The notes beneath the pieces are model-generated. The model made no database searches. It saw only the letters and a program-made list of their open reading frames with translations, and had not been told where the DNA came from. The position numbers and the translations under genes are program-made. DNA of 64,000 bases. Origin: Ulva prolifera. Its lineage: Eukaryota > Chlorophyta > Ulvophyceae > Ulvales > Ulvaceae. The stretch spans positions 3,530,513 to 3,594,512 of the forward strand of contig CM041199.1 in the NCBI GenBank assembly GCA_023078555.1. Direction: 5' to 3'. Of this stretch, positions 9,770 to 21,848 are shown one piece after another. Numbering within the stretch: position 1 is the first letter of the stretch; every line of letters begins with the position of its first letter.

Positions 9770-12700
9770 TTGGCAAAGAGCTTGACAGCTTCACAAGGGT
9801 CGCGGACGGAGGGTTATCTCCAAGAGCATCTGTTACAACACCTGCAGTTCAGTGCACTGTGTCATAACACAGTAAATCGCAGTATTGTCGAGTTTGACCA
9901 GTTTTTGAGCCTCGCAGGCAGTCCATTCACCTGCAGCAGGGAAGTGTGGCACCATGCCGCTGGGCACTTGCCACCTCGTCCCGCATCTCTAAAGTCAGAG
10001 TGCTGGACCACAATGTCCATCCCCAGCCTAGAGGAAGGCAGTCTCTGGCAACAGGCTTAGCTGCACCAGCCAATCAGGAATCTGAAGTTGCACAAGTGAG
10101 ACACAGATGAGACACAGCAGTCTGCATGTCTGCATAGAGCTTGCATAATACAGGCCTCAGCATGACCCACTGTCAGCAGATGCTGGTCCTGAAGAGGGGC
10201 AGTGTAGGCCCCCGTGCTGTAGCCGCGTGCTGACGGTAGCTCTGTGCACGGCATACATCCATGATGGCCACTGCCCCGTTGGAATTTCAGTGTTTGGCAG
10301 CCATGTTTGACCGCGCGAAGGTCGCATGTTTGCTGAGCCGTCGCGATCGTGTGGCTGTTGCGATGAGAAAGCATGCACGGCATTGCGCAACGTCCGCGAT
10401 GGATGGCTGTAGATAAAAAAAACATGTACAGACTGGAGTGATCAGATGATCTTCGGTGATCTGACACGCCAGAGCCTCAGATCCTTGCATATAGCCACAG
10501 CGCGCGCGGCTTGGGCTGCCTGCTACCTAGACTGCGGCAACGTCGTCTTACCCACGCGCACCTGAGCTGCGGAACTCGAGAATTTTCTGTCGCCCGAGTG
10601 CGCAATAAGCTGATGGATCCATTTTTATATGCAATGCGAGGTCCAGCCGAGCGGATCCCTGTGCGTGGGGTCAGACGTAGATAGCATACGTATACAGCTG
10701 GGCTTGGACACACGCAAGCAGATTGGACGGAGACAGTAGCACCTGGCTGATCCCGACTTGCCACCCGAGGCATCATGCTGTCGCCTGGTGTGCTTTCATT
10801 GCTACTGTCTCTGTGATGACTCATTTCGGTGCCTAATTGTTAGTTGGCACGCGCTTCCAAATTGGTACATTGCACCCGGAAAGGCTTTAGGGGCCCGTGG
10901 CCTGCATCCCACTCACACGATGCTCGAGCAGCGCTAAATCTCGAGTGCAGAGACTGTTCAGCATCTAGTGTAGGTCCGAGCGCTTGTATGCCCACGATCC
11001 ACCACGCTAGCAAGTGTATTTCCAGCGCTGTCTCTTACCGCAGGGGAAGACACAGCTGCCTGGGGACCCAGCCACAATCTCACATGTTCATATTTATTGA
11101 TCCGTCATCTCCACGGGCACGGCTGATTTAGGCCGGATACAGAAGCAGCACACCTGGGGTCGACATGATTCCGGCATTAGCGAGCAGTACGCCTTCATCC
11201 CACCACTCTCCCCTCTGCAGAGCAATCCGTTGCTGGAGCAATACTGCTGCTCTGAAGTCCCAGTCTGGTGACTAGTCATGATTGAGAACGAGCTGGAGCA
11301 GGCGTGCACGCGCGTAATGGTGCACGCATCGGCGTCTGCCACTGAGCACGGCCAGATGGCATCAGCAGCTGCTGCGGATTGGCGTCATCCACCAGTAAAA
11401 TTCGGCACTTTGCAGATGCAGAAGCCGTGGCCATGCTGTAATCATGCTGTAAACTGAGACTCATGCTCTCGAGGCAAGCCAGCGGCGTTTTCATTCCAAC
11501 GCTGCGTCGACGCTGGCATCTCGGGCAAACAAGGCACAGCTGCACCTGTCTGAAGGCTCTATGCTGACAAGGTGCGGCCAGTCGACGCCTCGAGGGCATG
11601 CGTGGTGCCTAGGGAACTCCTGACGCCAACTCGAACACGAACCTGCCGCGCTGAAACCCCAGTCGTTGAATCATGCATGCCCAGATCTGCAAGTAAGGCG
11701 GTATAGATCCTCGTCAGCCGCTGGAACCGCTCACAGATGCGGTCAACTCTGTCGCCGTTGTCATGCGTTGTTGCGCTGTCAGTGAGGCCTTGTTCAGAGG
11801 CAACCAGCCGTTCCCCATTGCCAGCGGCCAACTGGTATGCTCAAACAAACGCTATTGTGCCGGAATTGCTATGCGCTCGATCGATCGGCCAATGCGCTGA
11901 GCTATAGCTGTACATGTGTCAGTCCTTGTTCGCTCATCAGCCTGGTGGACCGCTAGGTGGCCACCACCGCTCGCAGCTCCCGTCCTTACCCCCAAACGTC
12001 CTGTAGAATTGTCTGTTCTGCCATGTAGTGCGATGCGCACAGCTCTGTGCGAGTGGATCGCGTGCGTGGACGGGTGCCACAAGCTTGCGACCTGAGTAAA
12101 GCCTAGGGCGCAGCTGCGGTCAACGATTGGTGCGAACCACACCGGGGTTGGGCTGGTCACGAGTGAAGGTTGTTCGAACATCCCAGCATGCGCGCCTGCA
12201 AACGCATCTAGGTCATTGCCCTTCCAATCGTTCCGTGCCCCATTCATCTCGTCGTGGATTGCCGCTAGAGGTTCGCACGTGTGAATATCGCTGTGCGGCC
12301 GTGGAGACCAGCTCCCGTGCGCAGCGACAAGCCGTACACCTGTACGACACGACACGCACGGCGAGGAGCCGGATGCCAGGCGCTAGCGCTGTACCACAAT
12401 TGCACGACCAGCGACACATTCATAGACTGATCAGTAGCAAGGAGTTACGTTCATGGCCGAGCATATTTGGTCATGTACAGTCTTGCAGCGGTCGCGTCAC
12501 TGATGAATGATCTGCACGGTCCTTGCATCTGCGTTTTGTTTTCATGTTCGCTCTTAGCCAGGAAGCCTGTCAATTCATAGTCTGGAGCGAGTTGGAGCTT
12601 GCTGCGATTGCATTTGCTACGTCCATGAAGCTCCACCACCAGACCTGAAAGGCCTCAATTGGGGTATGAGACTTCCTGGAAGCAGCAGCAGCCACTCTAG

Positions 12701-12982
12701 CTTGGAGTTCGAACGCAGCCCAGAGATAGTTCACGTTCGCGATCACTGTGTGTAGAGGCTCCCGAAGATTACAACAGAAAGCCTGTATATCACGGGTGAG
12801 AGATCACAACACAGGGCAACCCCTCCAGCAGCTTCAGTGTGTGGCAGTAGCAGCTTCATGAATGCATGAATGCTGCCTGCTATCATCAGGACATCAGCTG
12901 TTGCATACACATGCTGCCCTGTGAAGCCACTGGCTTCCTCCTGTATGTGCATGCAGCAACATGCAGCAACATGCAGCAACGG
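9770..12982. other. no confident gene; weak coding candidates
   Basis: Base composition is balanced. On the plus strand 9761-10060 follows a pyrimidine-rich acceptor (TGATTTCCAG) and stays open for about 100 codons, but I recognise nothing in it. On the minus strand 12355-11852 and 11831-11559 are open over 167 and 90 codons and read more like protein than their surroundings. They could be exons of one unknown minus-strand gene, but I could not join them with consistent phases. ILLVDD at about 11395 recalls a response-regulator start; the rest of that domain is absent. Confidence 0.3.
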
Positions 12983-13096
12983 TTGTGGTGGTGTACTCTG
13001 ACACCTCCAGTGGCATTGATCTGCATTTAAGGGCTGTTCTTGTGGTGGTGTACTCTGACACCTCCAGTGGCATTGATCTGCATTTAAGGGCTGTTC
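12983..13096 (+). repeat. perfect 57-bp tandem duplication
   Basis: The 57 bp at 12983-13039, beginning TTGTGGTGGTGTACTCTGAC, are repeated exactly at 13040-13096. Identity is complete, so the duplication is recent or the copies are kept identical. A short ATGCAGCAAC triplication precedes it at about 12951-12980. There are only two copies, so this is not a CRISPR array. Confidence 0.9.
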
Positions 13097-14073
13097 GGTG
13101 GCTGTGCACATATCGTGAGTGCGCACATTGTGCTTTGCTTTGTGATATGATTCTGTTGCCTGCATCTCTGACCTTGTATCACAGAGGACCTGGTTGCTGC
13201 CACAACATGCATTTCAGCCTCACTAAAGAAAAAATTTCTTGGGGAACCCAGCAAGTGGTCACATCACAAAGCTGCTGTTTTGCAAGACTGTGTTTGTGAG
13301 CTAGCAGTGACACATCCTCCTGCCAGTAGTCATCAAGTGGTCTGGCAGAGGCACAGTCCTGACAGGCCCGCTTGCACCATGCAAAACACATCTCAAAGAC
13401 ACAGTGTCCACAGATCCGGGTTTGATCAGGACACAGGACCAGATCATGCAATGAGTAACAGGCGGCCTGCCATCCTCTGTGCATGCCTCGGGCCCCATTT
13501 CATGCAGGCAGGTCTCACTGCATGCAGACAGGCATAAATGATGATATGCATGCCGCCCATGTGCACGTGCATGCCCCTGTACCATCTGTCCTCCCTCTAC
13601 AAGTATAGCATATGTTCCTGGGGAACGAATGTTGCAAGGACACACAAGATGGGGCAGGTAGCACCCCAAGAACTATCTCAGGACTCGCATGCGGCACAAA
13701 ATCAGGAACACAGCGCACCAAAGCCACAGCAAACCCCGCGCAGAACCACCAGCCCCCCAACAACATGATACACTGTGTTTTCAGAGAGTGTGTCCCTGGG
13801 CGCAAAAACGCAGCACAACCAAAAGCATGACCATGCCACACCCTTGTCACCTGGTCGCGTGTGAAAAGTAAGTCTGCACTTACTAAGCTGTATCCTTGAG
13901 ATGACATTGACAATCATGGACGAACGGGAGGACAGTCCGGAGGACAGTCCGATCACTCTCTTCTCCCCCACCCCATATGTCTTGGTCTGTGTGTGGCTTG
14001 TCCTGTGGATGTGTAGTCAGAACTGTCCAGCTGTCACACACGGCCACATACCTACCTGCTGTAGGGCAGATGC
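13097..14073. other. intergenic or 5' region, nothing recognised
   Basis: Short open frames occur on both strands but none resembles a known protein. The first exons of the gene ending at 18118 may lie here, because its first visible frame has no convincing start codon. Confidence 0.4.
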
Positions 14074-14106
14074 ATGTGGTCGACCACATGCATCTGCCCT
14101 ACAGCA
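14059..14106. repeat. 48-bp perfect palindrome
   Basis: GCTGTAGGGCAGATGCATGT at 14059 begins a 24-bp half, followed without spacer by its exact reverse complement ending at 14106, centred on GTCGAC. It contains the first ATG (14074) of the following open frame. That ATG is therefore unlikely to be the true start. Confidence 0.9.
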
Positions 14107-17100
14107 TCTGTGCTGGAGGTAGGTGGCCTTGCCACTGGCGGTGGTGTACCTTTTTGGTGTGGGTTTAGACGCGCGAGCCCCGCCGGCGCTGCACCTTTGC
14201 TTGCATCGGCACGTCAACTTCCGAGCGAAATGCCGCAGCTGCTCGAAACTGGACCCCTGCGCAAAAGCACCACTCACCCCTGTCCCCGACACAAGCATAT
14301 CACTTTCCTGCGATTGACGGCTACATCAACGGATTGTGGGGCCTGCTTGCAAATAGATGTTCAGCCTCAGCGTGTCAGGGGGGAAGCTGTACATCCGCAG
14401 CGTCATCGACAGCTATCAACAGCTGTCGCGGAATCAAGCACCGATGCCACCGTCGCGCACGCCGCAAGCCAGGCCCTACTCGAGTCCCATCACAGCCACC
14501 CCACCAGCGGTCCGGCCTGGCGTTCAGTTGTGCCACCTGACTCATGCCCTCTGCCGCAGGTGCTCATCTCCGAAGCACCCCTGACTTCCAGCTCCCTTGC
14601 AGCCAGGCCCGCCCGACTTGACACCTCGCCCACACCCCGCACCTCCGCGATGCCGTCATCAGAGCAGCCCACCCTGGCCTCCGCAGCCGCCGCGTCAGGC
14701 AAGCTCGCCTCCCACCCCCCGCCCACAACCTCCCCGACCATCAGCGCTACCACCTTCTCGTCCTCATACTCCCCGGCCTTCTGTGAGGTCGCTGCGCCGC
14801 CGTCGCCGCCCCCGAACGCGTGCACGCCGCCGCCCGACGCGCCGTTCTGGCACCCGCCGAACCCCCTCGCGCCGCCGATCGGCGAAGCCGGGGACGATGA
14901 GCGCTCGAGTGAGGCATCGACGATGAGCGATGCCGTCGGCGACACCCCGGACTTGCGCGGCGCCGGCGGCGCGTGTGCCGTGAGCTCAAGCACGCGCCTG
15001 AAGCTCCTCTCGGCACACGTCGCGCTCATGCATTCGTCGGCGAGCGAGTCATGCGCGAATGACGGCCCGCACGACAGCAGCTTCGAGGTTGCGAGCTACA
15101 GCACGCCGTCAGCTCCGCACACCCCGGCAAACAGCTGCAGCCGCGACTGCGGCGGAGCGCTCGAAGGTGTCTCCACCTCCACCGCATCGGCAGCCACGTC
15201 GGCGGAGGCGGGGCACCTGCGGCACACCTTCATTGCTGCCGCGCGGCCGGCGGCGAGGCCAAGCGGCGGCCGAATGGTGCTGTCCGAGGAGTACGGCGGG
15301 AGGGGGGATGGCGGTGGCGGGCCCCCGGCGTGTTCGCCGAAGCCCCCTGTGAGCCCCCCGTCAGCCCGGCTCCCACGGAATGTGTGGGCTCGCGACCAGG
15401 CTGCTGTCCCGGCTGTCCCTGTGGAAGCCCCGCGCAGTGCGTACCCTGACAGCTGTGCAAGATTCTGCTGCTGGCGCCCCTGATCGTTCCTTCTGCTGTG
15501 ACCCCTCTCTTGTGCATGTGTCTGACGGTCGCGGCTGGCCTGGGTGCCCCGGTGCTTCCTGCGCTAGCCTGGGCTGACAGCTACAGTCCGAGTCTTTGCA
15601 GCTGCATGGTGCACACATCACAACAGCTGTGTCCTGCCGCTGCCCCACCCTATCACCACGGATCGACGCGCTCCTGCTGACGCCCGCTGCCGTTGACGTC
15701 GCCGCGAGCCTGCATCCGCTGTTGGCGGTGGCGTTGGCGCTTCTGACCCTGTGCGTGGTACCGGCGTTGCTACCTCCCCGGCCTTGACAGTGTGACACAC
15801 AACACCCACTGACGCCGCCCCACCCTGGTATGGGTTGCGCCCCGCCTCGCCAATGCCCTTTGCTGTCTGAAACGCCTCACTCGGTTGAGGAACCCCGTCT
15901 TCACACTCGTCAAGCAATGGCATGCGGTGCAGGCACCTGCCCCTTCCCACATCAGCTGCGCACGCCCTTGCAGCAGCAGCTGTACGCCACCTGCTTGCCA
16001 GAGGCTGATGACCCTTCGTCGTCTCCGCAGCAGCCCAGCACGCAGCACGCAGCACGTGCCCCGACCGCACCCACGCGGCCGGTGTCTGTCGCAGCCAGCG
16101 CGGCGTTCCCGCCAGCAGCGCGCCACGAGTTCCGGCCCCCCTCTAGCCACGCCACCGACACGCTGACTCCGCCGGACCTCTCTCCCGAGAGCTCGCAGCT
16201 GTGCTCTGACAGTTCGCAGTCTGTCCCGCTCGCGCCGCGGCACCCCCTGGCCACCCCATCAGCGCAACTCTTCCACCGCGAGTTCTTCCACCCTGAAGAG
16301 TTTGACCGTACCGCCGCCGAAGCCGCGGCCGGTGGAGGGGGCCCGCCCACATCTGCCCCCTGGAACCCTGACCTCCCTCCCTGCATCGAGACTCAGCTGT
16401 CCGCAGCGGCATCCACCGACTTGCCTTGTGTCGACCCTCAGCCACAGCACAACACAGCATGTGCAGCACCAAGCCCCCCCGCCCAACCGCCAGCTGGGGC
16501 AGGCCGCAGCCGCTCTGGCCCTTCATCTCCCGCATCAAAATCATACGCACTCCTCCAGCCCCGGACGTCCTACAAGTTTCCCGTCGCAGATGCGTACCCC
16601 TCGGCCACGGCACTCATGGACTCCCGCGTCGACGCGATCGCAACAGTGGACGTCCTGGAAACCCTATCCTCGAGCCGCTTATCCTCAGAGCATTCCGGAC
16701 CGATGGAGGGGACATTCGATGGCACAAACGGCAGCGGCGAAGGCCATGCCCTGCCGCCGGGAGACCCCTGTGCCAACGGCGTGACCTCGCCGTGCACAGC
16801 CCCGGTCTTTGCCGCGCACAGCAGCGGCCCTTCCTCTCTCGCATCTCAGGGGTCAGCTGAAGAGTCACAGCATGCGCCGCGGCGCCGCCACATCTTCAGC
16901 CGCCGTGCGGCCACAGCCCCCGGCACGCAGGCACAAACCCTGCCTTTTGCAGCCTTCTCTGCGGAGGCTGCTGAGGGTCCTGCAGCTTCTCGGCCGCGCC
17001 AGTCAGTGGACAGTCATGATGCCTCGTCAGATGGCGCCCTGGGGCCGCTGGCGGCGTCTGGTGGTCTGTCCGGATCGACAGGCTCTGTCGGCATGCTTGA

Positions 17101-18118
17101 GGGCGGGTCTGCCCCGGCATGCATGGCGCGACAGCACATGTGTGAGCCAAGGGACGCGTCGGAAATGGTGGTGTCGGCGGTGCTGCTGCTGCCTCCTTGT
17201 GGCCACGGCGAAAACCGACCGCGTCTGAGACAGCACGCGTCCCAGTCCCCGTCTCGGAACCCGCCTCGGCACCGCGATGCCGGGACAGGCCCCCCGGCGT
17301 TCTTGTTGCCGCAGGCGGACAGTGGAGGTGGACGCGATCGGTGGGCCAGAGGAGGGGCCGATTTGACAGAGGCGCCGGTACAGCCAATGCAGCCGCTGCT
17401 GCACTCCCGGCCGGTGCTGGTCGTGCTCCCTGGCGGCACGCTGGCACTGGGGTATAAGGAGCGGTCCAGGAGGCGCCGCGGCCGCAGTGCGGGCCCCCGC
17501 GCCGCGGCGAGCAGCGAATGGGGCATGCTGCCGCAGCGCGCGGCCGCCGCCGCGGTCGCGCGAGCGGCGGTGGAGGTGGCGCGGCGGGCGGCCTCGCCGT
17601 CGGCTGCCGCGGTACTGCAGCCGCGGCCGGCGCCCGCGTCCGCGTCGCCGCGCAGCGGCGAGCGCCGCCGCAGCCGCTCGCTCAGCGCCGCCCGCGGCGG
17701 TGGCGGCGCTGCCGCGGCGGCGCCGCGCCCGCGCGTGCGTGTGTTGAGTGCCTACTGCTCCGCCATCCCGCCCCCGCAGAGCGAGGGCCACCAGCGGTAC
17801 CCCCGCCTGGCGCAACGCGGCGGCAGCGTGCTGCCACAGCGTGAGCTGCACCCCCGCCTCCGCGTGCCTTCCTCCGACTCGGACTCAGGCGGCAGTCCCG
17901 TCTCCGCCCCAAGCCTGCACGCCCCTGGCTGCCAACCCCCCGGTCCGGGGCGGCCGCAGTTCCTGCACCCCGCGCCAACTCAGCAGCAGTACTCCGCCGC
18001 TCGCCGCGCGGAACTGCTCTCCCTGCATGCGCGCGCCGCCGCGCGCTCGGCATCTGAGCAGTCCATCCAGCATGCCCGCGACCGCCGTGCTCGCGCCCGC
18101 GCACGCGATCGCCGGTAG
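14074..18118 (+). CDS. uncharacterised Ser/Pro/Ala-rich protein, at least two exons
   Basis: I do not recognise the product. The visible frame runs to a donor at 15437 (GTGCGTACC) and resumes at 15933 after GCGGTGCAG, both in phase 1, so the joined frame is open to the stop at 18118. The total is up to about 1,180 codons. The protein is low-complexity: Ser, Pro, Ala, Thr and short acidic patches throughout, then a strongly basic Arg/Ala C-terminus (SEWGM to the end, with RRSRS and RARARARDRR). I see no signal peptide, membrane segment or catalytic motif. Most is likely disordered, as in scaffold or nucleic-acid-binding proteins, but that is inference. The true start is unknown: the first ATG sits in a palindrome and upstream exons are likely. 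Coding is supported by the long GC-rich open frame and the matching splice phases. Similar composition is seen in the gene at 58963-64000, without detectable homology. Confidence 0.5.
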
Positions 18119-20143
18119 CCCTCCGGCCCACACCCTCCGACCCTGTGGGGCTGCTCGTGTGTCCGGCGAGGCCCACAGCTGGATCCTCCGAGGCCTTGTG
18201 CCGCCATGCATGTGCGGGCAGGTGTGGTGACTGCCAGGAAACGGCGCCGGCAGCCTTTGAGGCGGACCAGCGCCCTACCAGATCCCCGGGCCTGACGAGG
18301 CAGTCTTGTCAAGGCGGCTGCTTTGCCAGCGGTCGCCGCCTGCATGATGCGCAGGTGCTCCGCGTGAGGGGTGGTCGCATACGAGGACGCACGGGCGCCG
18401 GCGCCAGGGCCTGCACAGGCTGTGGTGTGCCGCACCAATCAAAGTCCATGCAGTCGTGAGGGTATGCATGCATGGGGGCCATGGGCACAGGAACAGGTGC
18501 GGACGGGGGGGTCGTGTACAGCGCGCGGCCCGAAAGCCGCAGCGGCCGTGCTGTGCACGCTCCAGCCGCCGCGAAGCTCACCGCACGTTAGGGGCACTGA
18601 GCCGGGGCGGATGGGCTCAGTGCGAGTTAACACCGTGAGCCTGGGTGGGTGTGGGCGGGATGAGGTGGCTGTGTTGTACACTCCTGGCTTCTCTCGCACG
18701 CTGGGCATGCTGCGTGGGGTCTGCTGCGCGTGCTGTGGGGCACCACGTCGTGCTTCTAGAAGCCACCAGCGCCAGGCAGCGCGTGTGTGTTGTAGTAGAC
18801 AACTAGAAGACGACTCTTTCTTTTGCCAGAGCTGCACCGTCGCAGCAGGCAGTCGATTTGAATTCTCCGCGGCCGCGGATTCCATTAGCTGTTAGGACTT
18901 GTCGTGTGTTTTGTTGCTTCCCCGGGGCCGTTTGTGCGCTGGGCTGCTGGTTGAGGCAGCCGCGCTTTGGGCTCAAGCCACTTCAAGCTCTCGGTTGTTT
19001 GCCTGATCTGTGAGCGTAACATCAACTAGGAATAGGCTTTTAGGCATAGGTCGCTGCTAGTTCGGCCGCGTGTTGCGGTCATTTAATGTGTAGGTGGAGA
19101 TACGATGCTCCTACCACATGGGGTGCTGTCAGAGGTTGCATAGCATGTGTTTGCTCGACGAAGTGACTGCTGATGCAGTCTCTGAACGAGCGTGTAGTAA
19201 GACGGTGCCCATAGTTTTCAATGTCCAAGATATTCCTGAGATTCGCTGGAGTGTGCAAGCGAGGCGTGTAATTGTACCACAGCTGTGTGAAAGTTCTCTC
19301 AACGGTGCTGTGGGCCACCGCAGACCGGCCCAGCCCAGGTGGTGCAGAGCCGGTGTGTCAGTGACTTGTATTTCTGTACGTGTGCTGCAGCAACACTGAC
19401 TTCAGCGCTGTCGCCACTATCCCGGAGCATGCTTGCTATGATTCGGTGTTAAGGCAATCGATGTACTGCCAGATCACTGCTCGTCAAGCAGGGGTCACAA
19501 CGAGAGCACTGGCTACATACATAACTCACAAGTGGTGCTATCTGACATTTACAGGGCTCCATTCCTGGCCAAGGGGCGAAGCAATGCAGCAAAAGCCCAG
19601 GTGGATTATTGAAAATGCTTCATAGTGGTCGGAGACGTCTCTGCTGTGTCAGTATGGCGGCGTATGGCAGAAGCTTGGCCAGAGATGGTGGCATCATGGG
19701 CTCACGCGTAGCCGACATATAGCAGACAGCCCGGCCCCTTTCGGGCACCCAGGGGCGACATGATGCACCACCTGGCGCTTATTAGCAGAATTCCGCTGTA
19801 AGATGCCAATGATCGCAAGTTTTGAGGAAATTGTGGATTTGCTTGAGGTCCATCTCTGCCGTGACCTGGCTACCTTGCTGACGTCGCGCACGTCGCGCCA
19901 TGGATCTGTAGGTAGCGTAAAAGGTTCCCCAGTATCGTGTTGTACTGTCTACGGCACACGTCAATCGCTAACGGTCCTGCTAAGACATCACGCTCCACGC
20001 CAATGGTGCGCACAAAGACAAGGCACGCGTCAACGTTGCGCTGATCACATGGTCTCGCATGCCGTGTTAAGCAGAGCATGTAAAGCCATTATATTACCTC
20101 GGCGTCTACAGCGCTGAGCCTGAGGCGATTCTTCGGCAGGGCT
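18119..20143. other. intergenic stretch, unassigned open frames
   Basis: 18.1-18.9 kb is GC-rich and probably 3' flank of the preceding gene. From about 18.9 kb base composition drops to near balanced. Open frames on both strands at 19079-19399 and 19694-20079 look mildly protein-like. On the minus strand one includes ERTFTQLWYNYTPRLHTPAN and another AEMDLKQIHNFLKTCDHWH. I could not join them into a gene. Confidence 0.35.
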
Positions 20144-20873
20144 ATGCTGCAACATTCGCGAGTTGTGTGCAGGCATGCGGTTGTCAGCATTGATTTCCAA
20201 AATGGCAAGTTTCAAGAGACGCTGAGTGAGTGCTCTTCTGTCTATCTGCAGTGTGTGGACACTTGTCCATGTTCCAGTGGCCCTTGCTTCAGGCCCCGCC
20301 ACAATGCCCTGATGATGTTCTGGCGACCCATTCACCTCAGCAAGAGCTAGTGCATGCAGCTTCAGCGCAACTATTCGCCACTCTCAAGCAGCTGCTTGTA
20401 CGCCTGTACGGTAGCCATGGAGCTGCAATGATCGTCCCATCCCTTTCAGGTGGGACTACCCGCTTCTCTTTCTTCTGACAGTGCACGTGCTGCTCCAGCG
20501 GCTCATATCATCTCCAAGCAGTTGTCGTGCCTGTGCAGTTGTTCACATAAATGCCATCACTCGCCTGGCGCTCTTGCGATATTCTCGTGCCTCTCAGAAG
20601 CAGGTGCACACAGCGCTAATGTCCCTTCGAGCACTCATGCACAGCCCAGCAACGCTACAGCGCCTGAACACCAGTGGCAGAGTCCGAGCTGCTGCAGAGG
20701 CTCTCGCTTCAGAGCACCAGTCTCGAGCCGATGCTCTGCCCGCCTCTGTCACCGCCACCGTGCGTTCCCTCCGTCTCCATGTATCGGCATCCACCACCTC
20801 TAGCAACACATGCCTTGGTTGCCTCGAGTTCGCAGTTGACAATGTCCCAACGATCACGCCCATGCAAAACTAG
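20144..20873 (+). CDS. uncharacterised protein, three exons joined by 26- and 32-bp introns (candidate)
   Basis: Exons 20144-20225, 20252-20449 and 20482-20873 join in frame to 223 codons plus stop. The proposed introns are GTGAGTGCTC...ATCTGCAG (26 bp) and GTGGGACTAC...TTCTGACAG (32 bp). Both have GT-AG ends, a pyrimidine-rich second half and matching phases (phase 1 at both). The product begins MLQHSRVVCRHAVVSID, a basic and hydroxylated start that could be an organelle presequence. Its C-terminal part is helical. ALMSLRALMHSPATLQRLN followed by SGRVRAAAEAL has the spacing of a TFIIS N-terminal (LW) domain (L..L, T..L, G.V), but this is only a suggestion. Unlike its GC-rich neighbours this gene has balanced base use. 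An antisense open frame (20863-20594) is the alternative reading. Confidence is limited. Confidence 0.4.
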
Positions 20874-21848
20874 CCTCGTCTGTGTATGTTCTGGTAGCAG
20901 TTGCTTTGGTTGGGCCATCCTATTGCACGGCTCATCTCGCAACGACAGTAGGTGGAGCTTGACGAGATTGTGTGAATAAAAGATAGTCACTCGGTGTTCA
21001 ATCGACAGCATACACATCGCCTGCTTTGCGCTCTGCCATGCAATGGCCCGAGCTCTTGTATGGTTCTTCCCAAACCCACATCGCCTGTTCCAGTATGTAG
21101 ACTGAGAACAGATGCTGCTGTAGAGGCAAGCTGCCATCAATGTAACCATGGCATTCGCGAAGAACCTGGGAGCAGATGTTATCAAGAAGATTCCCCGACA
21201 TTCCTCAAAGCAGTTCATCAAATAGCTCCATCCCCCCATGTCGCCAGCGTCTAGGCCTCCAGGCCACAAAGTGGCACCGCTGCTCATCAGGCGGGAGACC
21301 GGCTCAGCAGTAGCCTAGCTTACTAGCAATACCAGTGACTCTGTTCCGTCGGTGCTTCGGCTAAGGCCACCCGCTCTTCGCAGCCAGCCGCTACACCGAC
21401 TGATCCATTGTCTTGTAAAGGGCCAGGGATATGCCATGGCCAGCCAGCTGGGCTCAGCCCGGGACGATTCCTAAATAGCGTCGCTCTGGTCGGACCATAC
21501 CAACCCAGGTATGGGCTCTTGCTCTATGCAGGTTGCCTCAAAACTCAGCAGCTGTATACGGTTCCTGTTGCAGTGCTGTGTCGGGTGCCCGTGCACCAAT
21601 CATCGTTCAAGCGCTGCCCCACTACCCCTCTTCAGTTGCAGAGTGCGTGGTGCTATTGTGCTGTTGACTTCACGCCGTGGAGTGAGTGAGTCTCCCATCA
21701 GCTCGTGTTTTGCATTATGCAACTGGTTTTCCAAGGATAGCGGATGCCGCTGGGGTAGCTCGTCGTGTGGGTGCCTTTTTTCCTTTTATTTTGTGTGTAT
21801 CTCTGAAGTGTTCACCGTATGACATTGGCTGCCGGCAGGTGCACCGCA
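20874..21848. other. intergenic stretch with one family-3 repeat
   Basis: No supported gene. 21021-21065 carries a family-3 retroposon fragment. The open frames at 21408-21822 (+) are short and match nothing I know. Confidence 0.45.
21021..21065 (+). repeat. family-3 retroposon fragment
   Basis: GCTCTGCCATGCAATGGCCC followed by GAGCTCTTGTA matches the copy at 33061-33107 and the reversed copies at 62521-62580 and 62697-62752. Like family 2, the element appears to end near TTGTA(A). Confidence 0.55.

Noticed and set aside
11340-11440. response-regulator receiver domain (ILLVDD on the minus strand)
   Set aside because: Only the first motif is present. No downstream Asp, Thr or Lys positions follow in frame before the frame degrades.
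12983-13096. CRISPR array
   Set aside because: There are only two directly adjacent identical copies with no spacers, in a eukaryotic intergenic region.
14490-15029. minus-strand open frames antisense to the Ser/Pro-rich gene
   Set aside because: In very GC-rich coding DNA the antisense strand is open by composition. Splice phases support the plus strand.
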